A stretch of DNA of 64,000 nucleotides, from NCBI GenBank assembly GCA_029204225.1, contig CM055095.1, positions 35,365,078-35,429,077 of the forward strand. The letters run 5' to 3'. Source of the DNA: Diphasiastrum complanatum (lineage: Eukaryota > Streptophyta > Lycopodiopsida > Lycopodiales > Lycopodiaceae). Both the position numbers and the translations under genes were made by a program. The notes beneath the pieces are model-generated. The model saw nothing but the letters and a program-made list of their open reading frames with translations. It made no database searches and was not told where the DNA came from. Each line of letters opens with the position of its first letter. Positions within the stretch are counted from its first letter, which is position 1. This document shows, in pieces, positions 48,501 through 57,949 of the stretch.

Positions 48501-51500
48501 ATGGGTTCTTCAATCTGTTGTAGCACGGATAGATTTGATAAGTATTGGTTGAGCCTTTTTAACTTGAAGCAGTTTCCATGTCACTTTGTAGATTATGTTA
48601 TTCACCACTGTTTCTCACTTGGATAACATTTCTCTTCAACACACTTTCTGATGTTTCGTTTCTTCTGCACCAGAGGAATGTTGTTCACCTCATCCTTTAC
48701 GCGTTCTGCATGTAATGACAATGATCCTTTTGCTGTCTTGCAGTGGTAGTGGACCTGCTTATATTTACCTAGCAATCGAAGCACTTGCAGATGGTGGTGT
48801 TGCTGCTGGTCTTCCAAGAGCTATCGCCCTTTCGCTGGCAGCACAAACAGTAAGTTACAGTATTGAACGAGTGATGTATCCATGGTTGAAAGATGATGTA
48901 ATTTGAGGTGAACATCAAGTTCCTTAGTTTCTATGATATCTTTATGCTTGGCAACAGTTGCAGGCACATTTTCTTTAGAGATTTTGTATTTTTATATATC
49001 TGACCAACATCCGACTTCCGTCAAGTTCATCTTCAAAAGTTGGCCTTTTGGATGAACTGAAGTTTTAAGTAGTTATTAACCTGTTCTTCATAAAAAAGTA
49101 TGCGAGCCTAAATGTTGCATTGTTGCTTTTCCTTTTTGGCTGATATCAAAGCCTAGATCAAAAACTCACTTTGATTCTACACAACATGAGAGCTATTTAT
49201 CAGGTCAGTGAATGAGCAACAAACTGCAAGAAAGGGGGACTGGGGTATGTCCTCTTTAAGGAAGTGATAAGCACAAGGTTTGGAGACTAGATTATTCTCT
49301 GGTTGACAGTAACAACTGATGATTGATCTGGGTTTTTGACATCGGAAGTTGTAACAGCACAAGTCAGTCTCTCTGACCATCTAATTTATCTGGCTATGTA
49401 GAGAAACAAAATATGATGTGATAGGGGCTGTGGCTATGCTGCTGATGCTACTAATGATGATGTGCGACTTTTATGGTGTGAAGCCCATCGATGAATTTGA
49501 GGATAGAACTCTCTGGCGTCGATCCTAATAGTCACGAACGGATCCACGAGTAGTCTAGAAAGTAGCATAAAAGCGAGACTTAATCCTAGAAAGCAAGAAA
49601 AGGAGAGACTAAGGAGGCTAAAGGAGAGAGATCCATATCATAAGCTGAGAAATGAAAGTGACACTGGAGCCCTACTTATACCCAAGAGGAAGCCCTAAAA
49701 AGGGGTCCAGAGGATGATAGTCAACTGGGAGGGAAAATAGTGAGCCCTCCAAGAGGGCCCCCCTCCAAGGTAATCTGTCAATAAATAATAATAGGGCCCA
49801 AGGCCAACCATATAGTCTAAATGTCAGTAAACAATAAAATAGAGGGCCCAAGGCCTACTTATGCATAAAAAGTAAAGGTAAAGTAGGTGCGACTGGACAT
49901 GGCGAATGTAAAGAGCCAAGTCCATAACTCTAATACCTGTAAGGAATAAGGGAATCATCATTTAAATATGTTCTCCATTCTCCTTTTGGCTGTCTCGATA
50001 GACAGCAAAACGTCCTGATGCTTTAGCCTCTTGAAATTTTTTCTTATGTTCTTGAACTTGGATATAGGTAAGATCCTCATCCAAGAAAATCCGTGTACCT
50101 TTAGGTTTAGGCTTACGTCTTAGTATTTTGGTACTTTCCTCTTTTGATTTGAAAGTGATAATGAGAGTAGAATTCTCATTCTTGGTTCGCCATGCCTTAT
50201 CCAATCCATCAGTATTGGAACTCAACGTAGTATCTAAAAAGGATTTTGCCTCTTTCATCGCATCTTGAGTGTCAAGAACACCACGAACTCAGACATTAAG
50301 AGCTTTGAAATCACGTAATTTTTCCTCAGAAATGGTAGCTGAGATAACAGTAGACATATGAGCAGCATTACCTTCTTCTTTTTGAAACAGCGAATCCCAG
50401 GATTTCGTGGCCTCGGGTTCGCTCAAATGTCGCTCCAAGTCATTAATTTTGTTTATCACTGGGGATGGCGTTCCCTCCAAGGTCTGAATTTTCTGCTTGA
50501 GAACCCTGTTATCCCAAATATAAGCAGGACAACAAGTTACCAAAAACCTGCTATTTACATTTTTACAAAACACCAGGCCAGTGTGAGCCATTGTAATATT
50601 TACAATTTACAATTTACAATTTACAAGTCGGATGTGTTCACACTGAGGCAGGAATTTAAGTACATAACATCTCCGCAAGAAACATCGTCTGCGATGGTAA
50701 AAGAAGGGTACTATGCATTCAAAGCATGCGCGGTCTCCCAGGTAGCATCAGTGAGAGGTCTAACGTGCCACGCAACCAAGTACTCACAGATCAAACGGCT
50801 TCTTAGCCGTCTCTCCCTCCGGTCCAATACTCTGTCAGGTCCATGCATCACCTCTCCATGCTCCTGAAACAATACAAGTCCATCAGTTAGCAAGTTATCA
50901 CCCTCATGTAAAACCCTCTTTAAGCGTGGAATATGAAAAACAGGATGAACTTTACAATCCTGAGGCAACGCTAGTTTATAAGCAACATCATTAAGCTTTT
51001 TAACTATTTTCCAGGGTCCATAATAACGCGGAGATAACTTGTAACACTTCCCTGTTCTAAGAGAAGTTGAGTCCTTTGGAATCAGGAGAAACACCATGTT
51101 TCCTTCCTTGAACTCTCCTGGTGTGCAATCCCGATCAACAAATGTCTGCGTGATCCATCGCCTGTTTCACATTTTTCTTGGCTAACTCAAGGATCTGTAC
51201 CATGTGAGTTAGAAAGTCAACAACACTGGGCTCTTTATGAGGTATCCCTATAGTAATTGGACTAGCTGACCTAAAACCATAGTTCAACTCGAAAGGACTC
51301 ATCTTAGTAGAAACATTCTTTTTATCATTGTAAGCAAACTTTAACAATGGCAAATATTTCTCCCATTGCGTTTGCTTAACACTTACGTATGCCCTAAGCA
51401 TGTCCTCCATGGTTTGGTTAACTCTCTTTGTTTGACCATCCGTTTCAGGGTGATCAGTACTGCTCATTCTCAACTGCACCTCAAGCTTATCCATTACGGC

Positions 51501-54500
51501 AATCCAAAAATGACCCGTAAAGATCGAGCTGGTCCTTATGATCGCCCCAGTGCTGGCCGTGGAGGTCGCTCATCTTATGATCGCAACTAATTGTCGTCAA
51601 ATAGCTAGTAACTTCAAATTTGTTTCTGCTTGAATTGTACTTTTTCCAGCGTTTCTGATATATAGCGTTCCTCAATGTATTATCAGGATGGATGCAGCGG
51701 AACGTTGCGTTTTTTAAACCCGGCCTTGGAAATTTCATCGAGAATGTATTCTGGAAGAAAAATCAATTAAAATGAGCAGAAAGACCATGATGCTGTTAGT
51801 TGCTGGGTTTTGGAATATTGGTTCCTTGCACTTTCATTTCTCGCTTCCTGCAGTATGCAATTAGGCTACTTTTTTTTGTAAGACACCTGAAAAAGTTTTC
51901 AAAAAAAAATTAAATGTTCCGAAATGAGTGTTCCTGAACATGATCAGAACTCTATGTTTTGGAACACAATGCATCTATGATTGCAAAAATACTTGAGGGG
52001 CTAGTGATCAAGATACACTATAAACTTACTACTATACAGATAGTGTCTCCAAGTTTTAAGTGCATTAATCACTACAAATAATTCCTTCTCTTGAGTTGTA
52101 TAACACAACTGAGGTTTAATGTATTTGTTGCTTTCAAACAATGTCTGCCTATCATTTTACAATAGTAGTATCACTTGCATCGCTTATCACAATGAAAGGT
52201 TGATGTGGATTTGCAATTTGTAATAGGGGGACTAAGATAATCCAATTTTTGTTTCTCAATCTAATTTTTCGTTCCCATGCGATAGTTGGACTAGGTTTTC
52301 ACTTCTTACCAACCCTTTGATAAGTGCCGCAATCATAGCATAGCACTCCATAAATCAGTGAAGATCCTAAAAAAGATTTCACTGTTTGACTGTTATCGAC
52401 ATTGGCCATTCCTTAACTACTTGGATTTTAACTTCATTAATTTTTGCCTCTTTAAGGGTGATTTTATGACCAAGATAAACTACTTCATGCTTAAAGTGTT
52501 CACATTTGGATTCTCTAGTGTAAAGTTTCTCTCGTTTGAGAATTAGCAAATTAGTTCTAATATGAACTATGTGTTCATTAAGAGTTTTATTGTAGATGAG
52601 TATATTATCTAAGAATAAGACTGCAAGGCAATGGAAGCCCCTTGTTACGAGGTATATGTGAGCTACTGTGTGTAGCAAAGTATTGCATGCAAGGGAGGTT
52701 GTTTGAATGAATCAGGGCTCATCTTTGCTATGAGGAATAGAAAATAAAGGCCTGCTTCTTGTGTCATTGAGCGTTTTACAGGAATGCTATCCAAGGAAGG
52801 TGCTTTTTCTGCTACGGGCTTAGAAAATCGGACCACAACTAAGAAGGGTTGATTTGGCCAAAGTCAGGTGCTATTGTGCTCCCCCATCTGGAGGTATGTC
52901 AGGACAACCTTTGCTCACAATCGCAGGTGTAATACAAGAACAAATCACATAAAGACGCCTAAATTTCAGGCCGTAGGAGTGGGATTGCAGCCCACATACA
53001 AGGCTAAGACAGGCATGGACCAGCAATGGACATGTATAAAAGCAGTTGCAAGGTAAATGGATTTTCACCTCTGAAAACACTGGGGAAATCTGATGGAAAA
53101 CCATTTTATCGAGAGTGTCGAAGTTGTGCAAATCCTGTGCAGACAGTACGTAAATACATCCAATCGTAAAATCTATCAGGAAAAATTGACACATGAGAGC
53201 CAAAAGGTGTGACAATTGGTACCATAGGTTTTTTTGTCATAGACAACGGAAGGAGAATGTTGTGCTGTAACTTGAGATAGTTGTATGCCTGAAGGAACCA
53301 GCTATAGTAGGCCAAGCAGTGAGTATACAATCAAATGTCTTCTTCTATGTGCTTTGAGACACGATCATGTGCTTCATACTGGCTATGAACTAGCATTGAG
53401 ATATGAGAGTCCGGCCAATGATATGTGAGTCATGAGTGATTGCAGCAGCAGCATGGATTAATGTATAGGAGCCATGCAATAGCATGCTGTTATTGTGAGG
53501 ATCTGCATTGATGGTGTAGATGAATGCAGTGATTCAATGATTGCTTTGCATACTGCATGCGACTGAGAGTGAGCTATCAAATACTAATTATGCATCATGA
53601 GTATTATAACAGTTGTACATGATCAAATAAGTTGGCTGTACATGTTTATGTGAACGGTATATGAAAGATAATGAGCATGAAAAAGTATAAGCTATGAGAT
53701 TTCCTGTACAAAGGCATATATGCATGAATGGATTGTTAAGATTGTGCAGTGAGTGTTGATTGTGAAGTTTATAAGTTGCGGACCTAATAATCATAAATCT
53801 GATCTTTGAGTGCTTAAAGTCTCCTCCCATAAAGTGCCTTGCAAAGGTGTTTATTGAGACATAGGACTGTTAAGCTTGTAACATGTAGCTTTGTATGTTG
53901 TTAATGCGTGGTAAATTTTGTTTTTATAAGCAATTTAGTCATTGAATGTTGATGTTTTACCTTGTAAGTTTCTGAAGGAAACGACCAGTCTCAAATAATA
54001 GGAAACCCTTTTCATGTGTGCTGGCCAAATTTATTGGGTAAGAAAATAGGAAATCATTCAATGCTATGGAGTCTGGACTGATCCATGTGGTACAGAAGCT
54101 ATGTCTGGTGAAATCTCACCTAATTTTTTTCAGCAAAATTATCTTAACCTAATCAAGAAGGTATCCCTGACGCATGTGATTAACCCAAGTGAGCTAGAAT
54201 ATGAAACATCATGCTGGGACTATCTATATGACACGGTTGATTGTTCAGAGATTTCTGGCAGTTTTGGTCCTTAATCTTTTATGCCCCCCCCCCCATTTTG
54301 AAAGGAGCAACCAGCCTTCATTTTGGCTTGATTATAATTGTTGAATGGTGTGTAGTGCAAGAAATGCCAGCAGCTACACAATTGCTATTTCGAGCTCCTT
54401 ATTTGGTAAAGCTTAACTTCTCATAATGCTTTGAGCAGTTTTCACTTGTAAAAAGGCGTCTTTACAATCATGAATTACAACTTGAAAACGACATATCTAG

Positions 54501-55451
54501 TCCGTACTCCCAAGTCCTTATGTCAAGGAGTTCTAAGAAAACATTTAGTATGTTTTCTCCTCTTGGGTTCTGTCCAATTTCTATCTGCCAATGACTTATT
54601 GCTATCCGTTGCTTTATAAGGGATTGAACTTTGTCGGTGTTTTAGATTGGCTTGAGTTTTCATTTCTCTGGAGACTAAGTTTTTGTTATTGATAGGGATG
54701 TCTATGTTGTACATCAATCTTTCAAGCCCAGAGAGATGGCTACCTGAATGCTTTCATTGGTCTTCAGGTCTTGGGATCAGCAAAGATGGTCCAAGAAACA
54801 CAGAAGCACCCAGCACAGCTCAAGGATGAAGTGGCATCACCAGCAGGTATTGTTTGTTGGAGAGTTTGCCAATTGTGCTTATGTTGGAAACTTTGTATTC
54901 TGTAGATGATTGATATTACCCAGTTGCCAGAGTTTCTTCTTCCTTCAGTAAACAGTTATTCAAAGGAAACCAGTAAATTTCTCCTGTGTACTCTACAAAG
55001 TGTAACACCCCAGACTATTTGAAGTATATAAGTTCATTTGGGAATAAAGTAAATACAGTAATTGATTAAGTTTCCAATGGCAGTAATACAGATGGATAAA
55101 TCTGGGTGTGCTATGCGCATTTTTGTAAAACACACGATGAATGCTAACCAACCCAGCTGAAAGTATTAATTTGCTTCCGTTATATCGCTTTACTTTTTTC
55201 TTCCACAACTTGAATACCAATTTGGTTCACAAGTTTCACCAGCCTTGGACGTAGTGATGAGTGCAGATGGTTGCTAGCTTGAAAATATTGGAAGCTTTTA
55301 CTTCCAAATTTATGATCGTGTTTTGAATTGAACCCTTTTTTTAGGGACAACAATTGCTGGCTTGCATGAGTTGGAAAAAGCTGGATTTCGGGCAGCATTA
55401 ATAAATGCTGTTGTAGCAGCTTCGAAACGAAGTGAGGCACTTTCCAAGTAG
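36532..55451 (+). CDS. P5CR: Pyrroline-5-carboxylate reductase, 8 exons, 274 aa, complete
   Basis: Reduces 1-pyrroline-5-carboxylate to proline with NAD(P)H, the last step of proline synthesis. Exons: 36532-36729, 41153-41201, 41458-41549, 41716-41788, 42276-42396, 48744-48849, 54768-54846, 55345-55451 (TAG stop). Every intron is GT-AG, and the phases join to 825 nt, 274 codons plus stop, the usual plant P5CR length. Features: N-terminal Rossmann motif [16 protein letters not shown] (residues 13-28); LILAVKPQV and IAAGI in the cofactor domain; RVMPNTP; the substrate-binding [18 protein letters not shown]; and the C-terminal P5CR signature [17 protein letters not shown]. No stop or frameshift was seen, so it looks functional. 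The start ATG 36532 (agcaATGGC) matches where family members begin. An in-frame upstream ATG at 36451 would add 27 residues, basic and Ser/His-rich. Introns 1, 5 and 6 (4.4, 6.3 and 5.9 kb) are filled with retroelements. Confidence 0.93.
37135..37210 (-). other. tRNA-like or SINE-like segment
   Basis: The minus strand contains CAGCCTTACAAGCTAATG, resembling an anticodon arm, and GTGGGTTCAATTACCAC, resembling a T-arm with the B-box GGTTCAATT. No credible D-arm or acceptor pairing could be drawn, so it is not called a tRNA gene. A tRNA-derived SINE head is a possible source. Confidence 0.2.
37225..37326. repeat. ~51-bp tandem duplication in P5CR intron 1
   Basis: The two adjacent copies each run from CTCTAAT to AAGCTTAAATC and contain TGCATAA followed by AAGGTTCACTTGAAAGC. 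They differ by a few substitutions and a 2-bp indel. Confidence 0.8.
37972..38061 (-). mobile_element. Possible ~90-bp copia LTR between pol end and a primer-site-like sequence
   Basis: On the minus strand the copia RT remnant is followed by AAGGGAGAG, then TGCTAGAAGTC at 38061. After 90 bp comes GGTACA at 37972, and 7 bp later TGGCATCAGAG (37964-37954), which resembles an initiator-Met primer site. The order pol, polypurine tract, LTR, primer site would mean two elements sharing one LTR. The LTR would be unusually short and the 7-bp gap is larger than usual, so this is tentative. Confidence 0.3.
38080..38300 (-). pseudogene. Ty1/copia reverse transcriptase fragment
   Basis: The minus-strand translation gives [19 protein letters not shown] at about 38260-38200 (the RT catalytic box, with F-L-D-D in place of Y-V-D-D), then [17 protein letters not shown] at about 38178-38126, the conserved block that follows it in copia RT. 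A stop follows at once and RNase H is missing. Confidence 0.75.
38401..39739. other. Part of P5CR intron 1 without recognised features
   Basis: Short frames only. A CAACAA-type triplet-rich patch lies at 38725-38760. No domain was recognised. Confidence 0.4.
39740..40340 (+). pseudogene. LINE endonuclease (APE-type) remnant
   Basis: The plus strand reads, with frame changes: [11 protein letters not shown] followed by RDSLQPII (the R-G-S-G-G-V-A motif of LINE endonucleases), then WLQLL, then [13 protein letters not shown] (the catalytic G-D-F-N-A-R). After that come [17 protein letters not shown] and SGGHTHI, the T-x-x…G-x-S-x-I-D-Y region with the final D-Y lost. The frame 39893-40360 is open. 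No LINE reverse transcriptase follows, so it is a fragment, inserted in the same orientation as P5CR. Confidence 0.7.
40440..40770 (+). repeat. Two copies of a LINE-like 3' tail ending in AATAAA and CT-rich DNA
   Basis: Copy 1 (about 40474-40594) and copy 2 (about 40640-40760) both contain GGAGACGTTTCATACGCTCC, ACATTAATAAA-type ends after GGCATGGAAAAG, and then a CT microsatellite. This looks like one 3' UTR with its simple-sequence tail present twice in tandem, probably belonging to the LINE remnant just upstream. Confidence 0.65.
41941..42102. repeat. 82-bp tandem duplication in P5CR intron 4
   Basis: Copies 41941-42022 and 42023-42102 both begin CAGTAAACTTGAAAnCTTTT and contain GCCTTnTTGCCTCCA-like and TCTGAAACAT-like blocks. 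About a dozen differences separate them. Confidence 0.75.
42894..43480 (+). pseudogene. Gypsy protease C-terminus and RT entry
   Basis: 195 codons open. [20 protein letters not shown] is the protease tail (D-x-I-L-G-x-x-W-L), and [20 protein letters not shown] with RSVDHQI is the conserved link into RT. The sequence then jumps directly to the block after the RT catalytic core, so the part with the Y-V-D-D or F-I-D-D box has been deleted. Confidence 0.8.
43483..43950 (+). pseudogene. Gypsy RT C-terminal part and RNase H
   Basis: [20 protein letters not shown] (RT thumb: F-L-G-x-x-x-F-Y-R-R-F-I), [20 protein letters not shown] and [20 protein letters not shown] (RNase H: D-A-S…G-A-V-L), then [21 protein letters not shown] frameshift at about 43910 leads into the rest, including [13 protein letters not shown] near 44030. 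Confidence 0.88.
44330..44960 (+). pseudogene. Gypsy integrase core (frameshifted)
   Basis: [11 protein letters not shown] and [12 protein letters not shown] form the HHCC zinc-binding head. [20 protein letters not shown] carries the first catalytic Asp. In another frame near 44700 [12 protein letters not shown] carries the second, and [10 protein letters not shown] near 44850 the Glu. At least three frame changes separate these pieces. Confidence 0.8.
44961..45645 (+). pseudogene. Gypsy integrase C-terminus with chromodomain
   Basis: 228 codons open. [10 protein letters not shown] begins the integrase tail. [12 protein letters not shown] and [16 protein letters not shown] form the GPY/F-like module, and [11 protein letters not shown] follows. 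The chromodomain, [20 protein letters not shown] with [16 protein letters not shown], keeps the aromatic cage positions. The frame continues past the usual end into the polypurine tract and LTR. Confidence 0.85.
45597..46091 (+). repeat. 3' LTR of the intron-5 gypsy element (495 bp)
   Basis: A purine tract caagggggaggga precedes TGTTACGTACCC at 45597. The LTR ends …TCTAACA at 46091, giving the inverted TGTTA/TAACA ends expected of an LTR. A TATA-like ctatgtatata lies near 45783. No 5' partner exists in the window. Confidence 0.75.
46092..48743. other. Rest of P5CR intron 5, no recognised elements
   Basis: About 2.65 kb of intron sequence with a short alternating-purine-pyrimidine tract (gtgtgcgcgcgcgcgcgtgc, 47440-47459). 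The acceptor cttgcag ends at 48743. No coding or repeat similarity was seen. Confidence 0.6.
49486..49960 (-). mobile_element. LTR-like segment with internal promoter in P5CR intron 6
   Basis: The minus strand reads GGGTATAAGTAGGGCTCC (TATA-like, about 49680), then a pyrimidine-rich leader, as in an LTR R/U5. GGCCTTGGGCCCT occurs twice (about 49793-49855). Near 49920, GGTATTAGAGTTATGG resembles a primer site but sits on the wrong side for this TATA. Limits and family are unresolved. Confidence 0.3.
49962..50591 (-). pseudogene. Retroelement protein of unknown type, two frames separated by one stop
   Basis: The minus-strand frames 50591-50289 and 50258-49962 appear to be one protein interrupted near 50285. 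The first part has heptad-like stretches ([20 protein letters not shown]), suggesting a coiled coil. The second has [20 protein letters not shown] and [20 protein letters not shown] followed by KKFQEA. The last pattern resembles the RNA-binding ORF1-type region seen in some LINEs and in accessory frames (…K-G-T-x-I-F-x-D-E-D-L-T…). It lies downstream of the gypsy integrase on the same strand and may be an extra 3' frame of that element. The function is not known. Confidence 0.4.
50711..51494 (-). pseudogene. Gypsy integrase C-terminal half and chromodomain
   Basis: 51494-51135: [20 protein letters not shown] (integrase H-P-x-T-D-G-Q-x-E-R-x-N, with the usual E replaced by K next to the R-V-N) and [14 protein letters not shown]. 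51097-50711: [47 protein letters not shown], and a chromodomain-like [20 protein letters not shown]. One frame change separates the two parts. Upstream at about 51520, FTGHFW marks the second catalytic block. Confidence 0.85.
51530..51770 (+). pseudogene. Possible captured 3' end of a host RGG-rich protein gene
   Basis: The plus strand reads [19 protein letters not shown] and then a stop at 51588. This Arg-Gly-Gly/Tyr-Asp-Arg tail looks like the C-terminus of an RNA-binding protein. The following 180 bp resemble a 3' UTR. It abuts the gypsy integrase at about 51530, and the first residues of the apparent frame overlap integrase DNA, so only the RGG part is considered. No parent gene is in the window. 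Confidence 0.3.
52000..52680 (-). pseudogene. Gypsy RT and RNase H fragments
   Basis: RT, 52678-52379: [20 protein letters not shown], where the catalytic F-L-D-D has become FLDN, then [20 protein letters not shown] and VYLGHKITL. RNase H, to about 52020: [20 protein letters not shown] and HYLYSSKF. Several stops lie between. The D-to-N change would abolish RT activity. Confidence 0.8.
52681..54767. other. Right part of P5CR intron 6, no recognised elements
   Basis: Short frames only. A run of C (about 54284-54295) may be a sequencing-sensitive spot. The acceptor tcttcag ends at 54767. Confidence 0.5.
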
Positions 55452-56347
55452 ACGTGCATACACTTGATCGGCAATGTTCAGCTATACTGTTTCATTAAAA
55501 GTTATGAGAACAGCCTGTTTACTGCAACTTGCAAGGGCTCTTAAGGCCATATTATTTTGAACTGAGATGGTTAATTTATATTCTTCAAATGATTGATAAG
55601 GGTAAGAAAACTGAAGACATGTGCTTTGTAATCTCAATAGTGAGTCAGTCATTTTATAGTGGTATCTTCAAAGCTGTTGAGTGGTGAGCAATCAGTCCAA
55701 GGGAAAAAACTTAATATTTTGCTACAAGATAGTTTGAACACCAGAATTGCATCACTTATTTGTCTGAATGACCCGATATTGAGGGTCTCTTACCAAAAAT
55801 ATAGATCAAGACTTTTATGGTATCCAGTGCAGATAGCCTTGCAATTGATAACGATGGAGCTTGAGCTCTTCAATTCTCATAAGCAATGCAAGAGTTTATC
55901 TCATTGACAGCATTCAGCATGGTTTGAATTTGCCTCATGCGTCTGAACAGATGATAGATATTGTCACATTGCTTGGTATTAAAGTACGAAAATTAATTGT
56001 TGAGAAATTACATTAGCTTAGATCCTACTTTTCGGGCCTCATCGAGTTTTCGTTTTTTCACGTTTAATATGGAGTTTACTATTCAACAACATATAGTCAA
56101 GCCAGATAGGTTCTTTGACATTAGATCCAAAAGTTGATTTTGCACATATCTAAAAGCATCAAACATTCATATGAAGAAGAGGTTTTCATGCCAAAAAACT
56201 TGTGACAAACCATAGAAAACAGTCATAAACAATATTTCTTAAAGGAAAAAAATAAAGAAATGGAAGCATTTCATAAAAACTAAAAAGAGAATTTAAAAGA
56301 ATAGGAAATTAAATGCCAGGGCCCACCATCCACACACCGAGTTTACC
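55452..56347. other. 3' flank of P5CR
   Basis: 3' UTR and intergenic sequence after the TAG stop at 55449-55451. No AATAAA was found close to the stop; CATTAAAAG near 55494 is a weak polyadenylation candidate. No other gene was seen. Confidence 0.45.
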
Positions 56348-56422
56348 GAGAGTGTCATGTGCCCATCCAACGTACCAGGTCTGTCACTAAACTGGTGCTT
56401 TGGATGGGCACATGACACTCTC
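56348..56422. repeat. Perfect 23-bp inverted repeat (hairpin)
   Basis: The left arm 56348-56370 (GAGAGTGTCATGTGCCCATC…) and right arm 56400-56422 are exact reverse complements. The 29-bp loop contains a further ACCAG/CTGGT pair, extending the stem after a small internal bulge. A third, partial copy of the arm (GGTGCATTGGATGGGCAC) follows at about 56434-56451. It could be a small MITE or a small-RNA-type hairpin. Confidence 0.85.
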
Positions 56423-57949
56423 TTGCCGAACTTGGTGCATTGGATGGGCACCTGGCATTAAATGCCTGTGCAAGACCTAGTGCGAGGCGTTAATGCTAGT
56501 TGGAGTGGATATAAGAGTAACTACAACAAAAGTCAAATTCAAGGTGGGTTTTTTTGCTACTTTATAATGTATATTATGCTAGAGTCATCAAGTGTTTGAG
56601 TCTCATCTTCCACCCGTTTCACGCACCATGATGTGAAGGTAGAGAAGAAAAACAAAGCTTCAAATGGAATACAGGTGGAGTTGTCAAACATAAATGATAT
56701 TTGGAGGCACAAGCACTTGGAGTTGGATATGAGATTTATTTGAAAGAGGGCAGTACGGCGAAGAGTTCAAGGTATATGTGTACATAAGTTGTAAGCGTAT
56801 TGGATAACTAAATAAATTCAAGATAACATTTGGTACAAACAGATATGTATATAAAAGTTCAGCCATATCATGTATAGTCTTTCCTGGATAACAACCAAAT
56901 CGATTGAAATTTCATTTGAGAGGATGTTAGCTACCTTTGATGATGTTTAATACCTTCAATAGTTTGGCAAAAATCTCATGTCAATAGGCTTGCTTGACCT
57001 TTTTTTGGGGTAGTTTTGCTTTTTGTTTAAAAAAGGCATTTTGAGTAGGATTTTCTAAATATTATGAAAGAATCATGGTTATAGGATGATAACATGGATG
57101 CTTCAAGTGAGAATTATGTGATTACCAAGTTTTTCTAAGTACTATAAAAGAACATCGGTTGTAGCAAGACAAAATTGATTCTGCAAGTGAGATGTAATTG
57201 ATCCTTTGAGAGTCTTTGAAATTGTGTCATTGTTATTGTAGTCAAAGTGGAGCAATATTAAAATCTTTAAAACACCAAGAAGTAAATATTCATGGTTTGG
57301 TACAATCCTCTTTGGCATTTTTATTTTTGAGTGGAAGGTAACAACACTCTTTTATAATTTCCTATCTTGCCCTTTTCAATGTTTGAAGTTTCATAAATTA
57401 CAAACGACATATTTTATATTACGCTTTCTAATCAAAATTGTGCATGATTGTGTAGGTGAGAATGACAAGAACCATGTCAAGTGCATTGATAATGAAGCAA
57501 AATACATACTTCCAAAAATCAGAGCCCACTTGCATTAAAACACAATCACAAAAATAAGAATCAAGAAATCATTTAGTTACAAGAAAAGTAGGAAAATCTA
57601 ATTGTAACTTAAATGAATAATATTAAAACCCATAAAGCACTTACAAGTATCACAAAATGTTTAAAAAATTTCCAAAAAATTATTTTGTTTGACTCAAAGC
57701 TATGATTGTGTATTCATCCGTTGTTGTCATTTATATTATATTGTAGACCATTAGAGAAAATTTGAGCACAAAAGAGACCTTTAAAAAAGATACTTTTTAT
57801 TTTATTTTCTCAGAAGTTTCTTTCACATGGACCAATCAAAACACTCAAATTTGAAACCTACGTAACACAGCTCTTTCAAATTAATTTTCTTTTCTTTTTA
57901 AAAGAATTGTGATTTTGCGTCGGGGCAGCCTGTAAATAAGCCATTTTAT
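56423..57949. other. AT-rich spacer, no gene seen
   Basis: No coding similarity or repeat recognised beyond the partial hairpin arm at 56434. Confidence 0.5.

Larger units (their letters stand above)
50672..52680 (-). mobile_element. Second chromodomain gypsy element, mosaic remnant in P5CR intron 6
   Basis: Antisense to P5CR. Order on the minus strand: RT (52680-52379), RNase H (about 52360-52000), integrase core from about 51530, chromodomain (51097-50711), then GGAGATGTTATGTAC near 50672, where an LTR may start. The 51.53-52.0 kb part that should hold the end of RNase H and the start of integrase is replaced by other sequence, including a host-like gene fragment. Confidence 0.75.
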
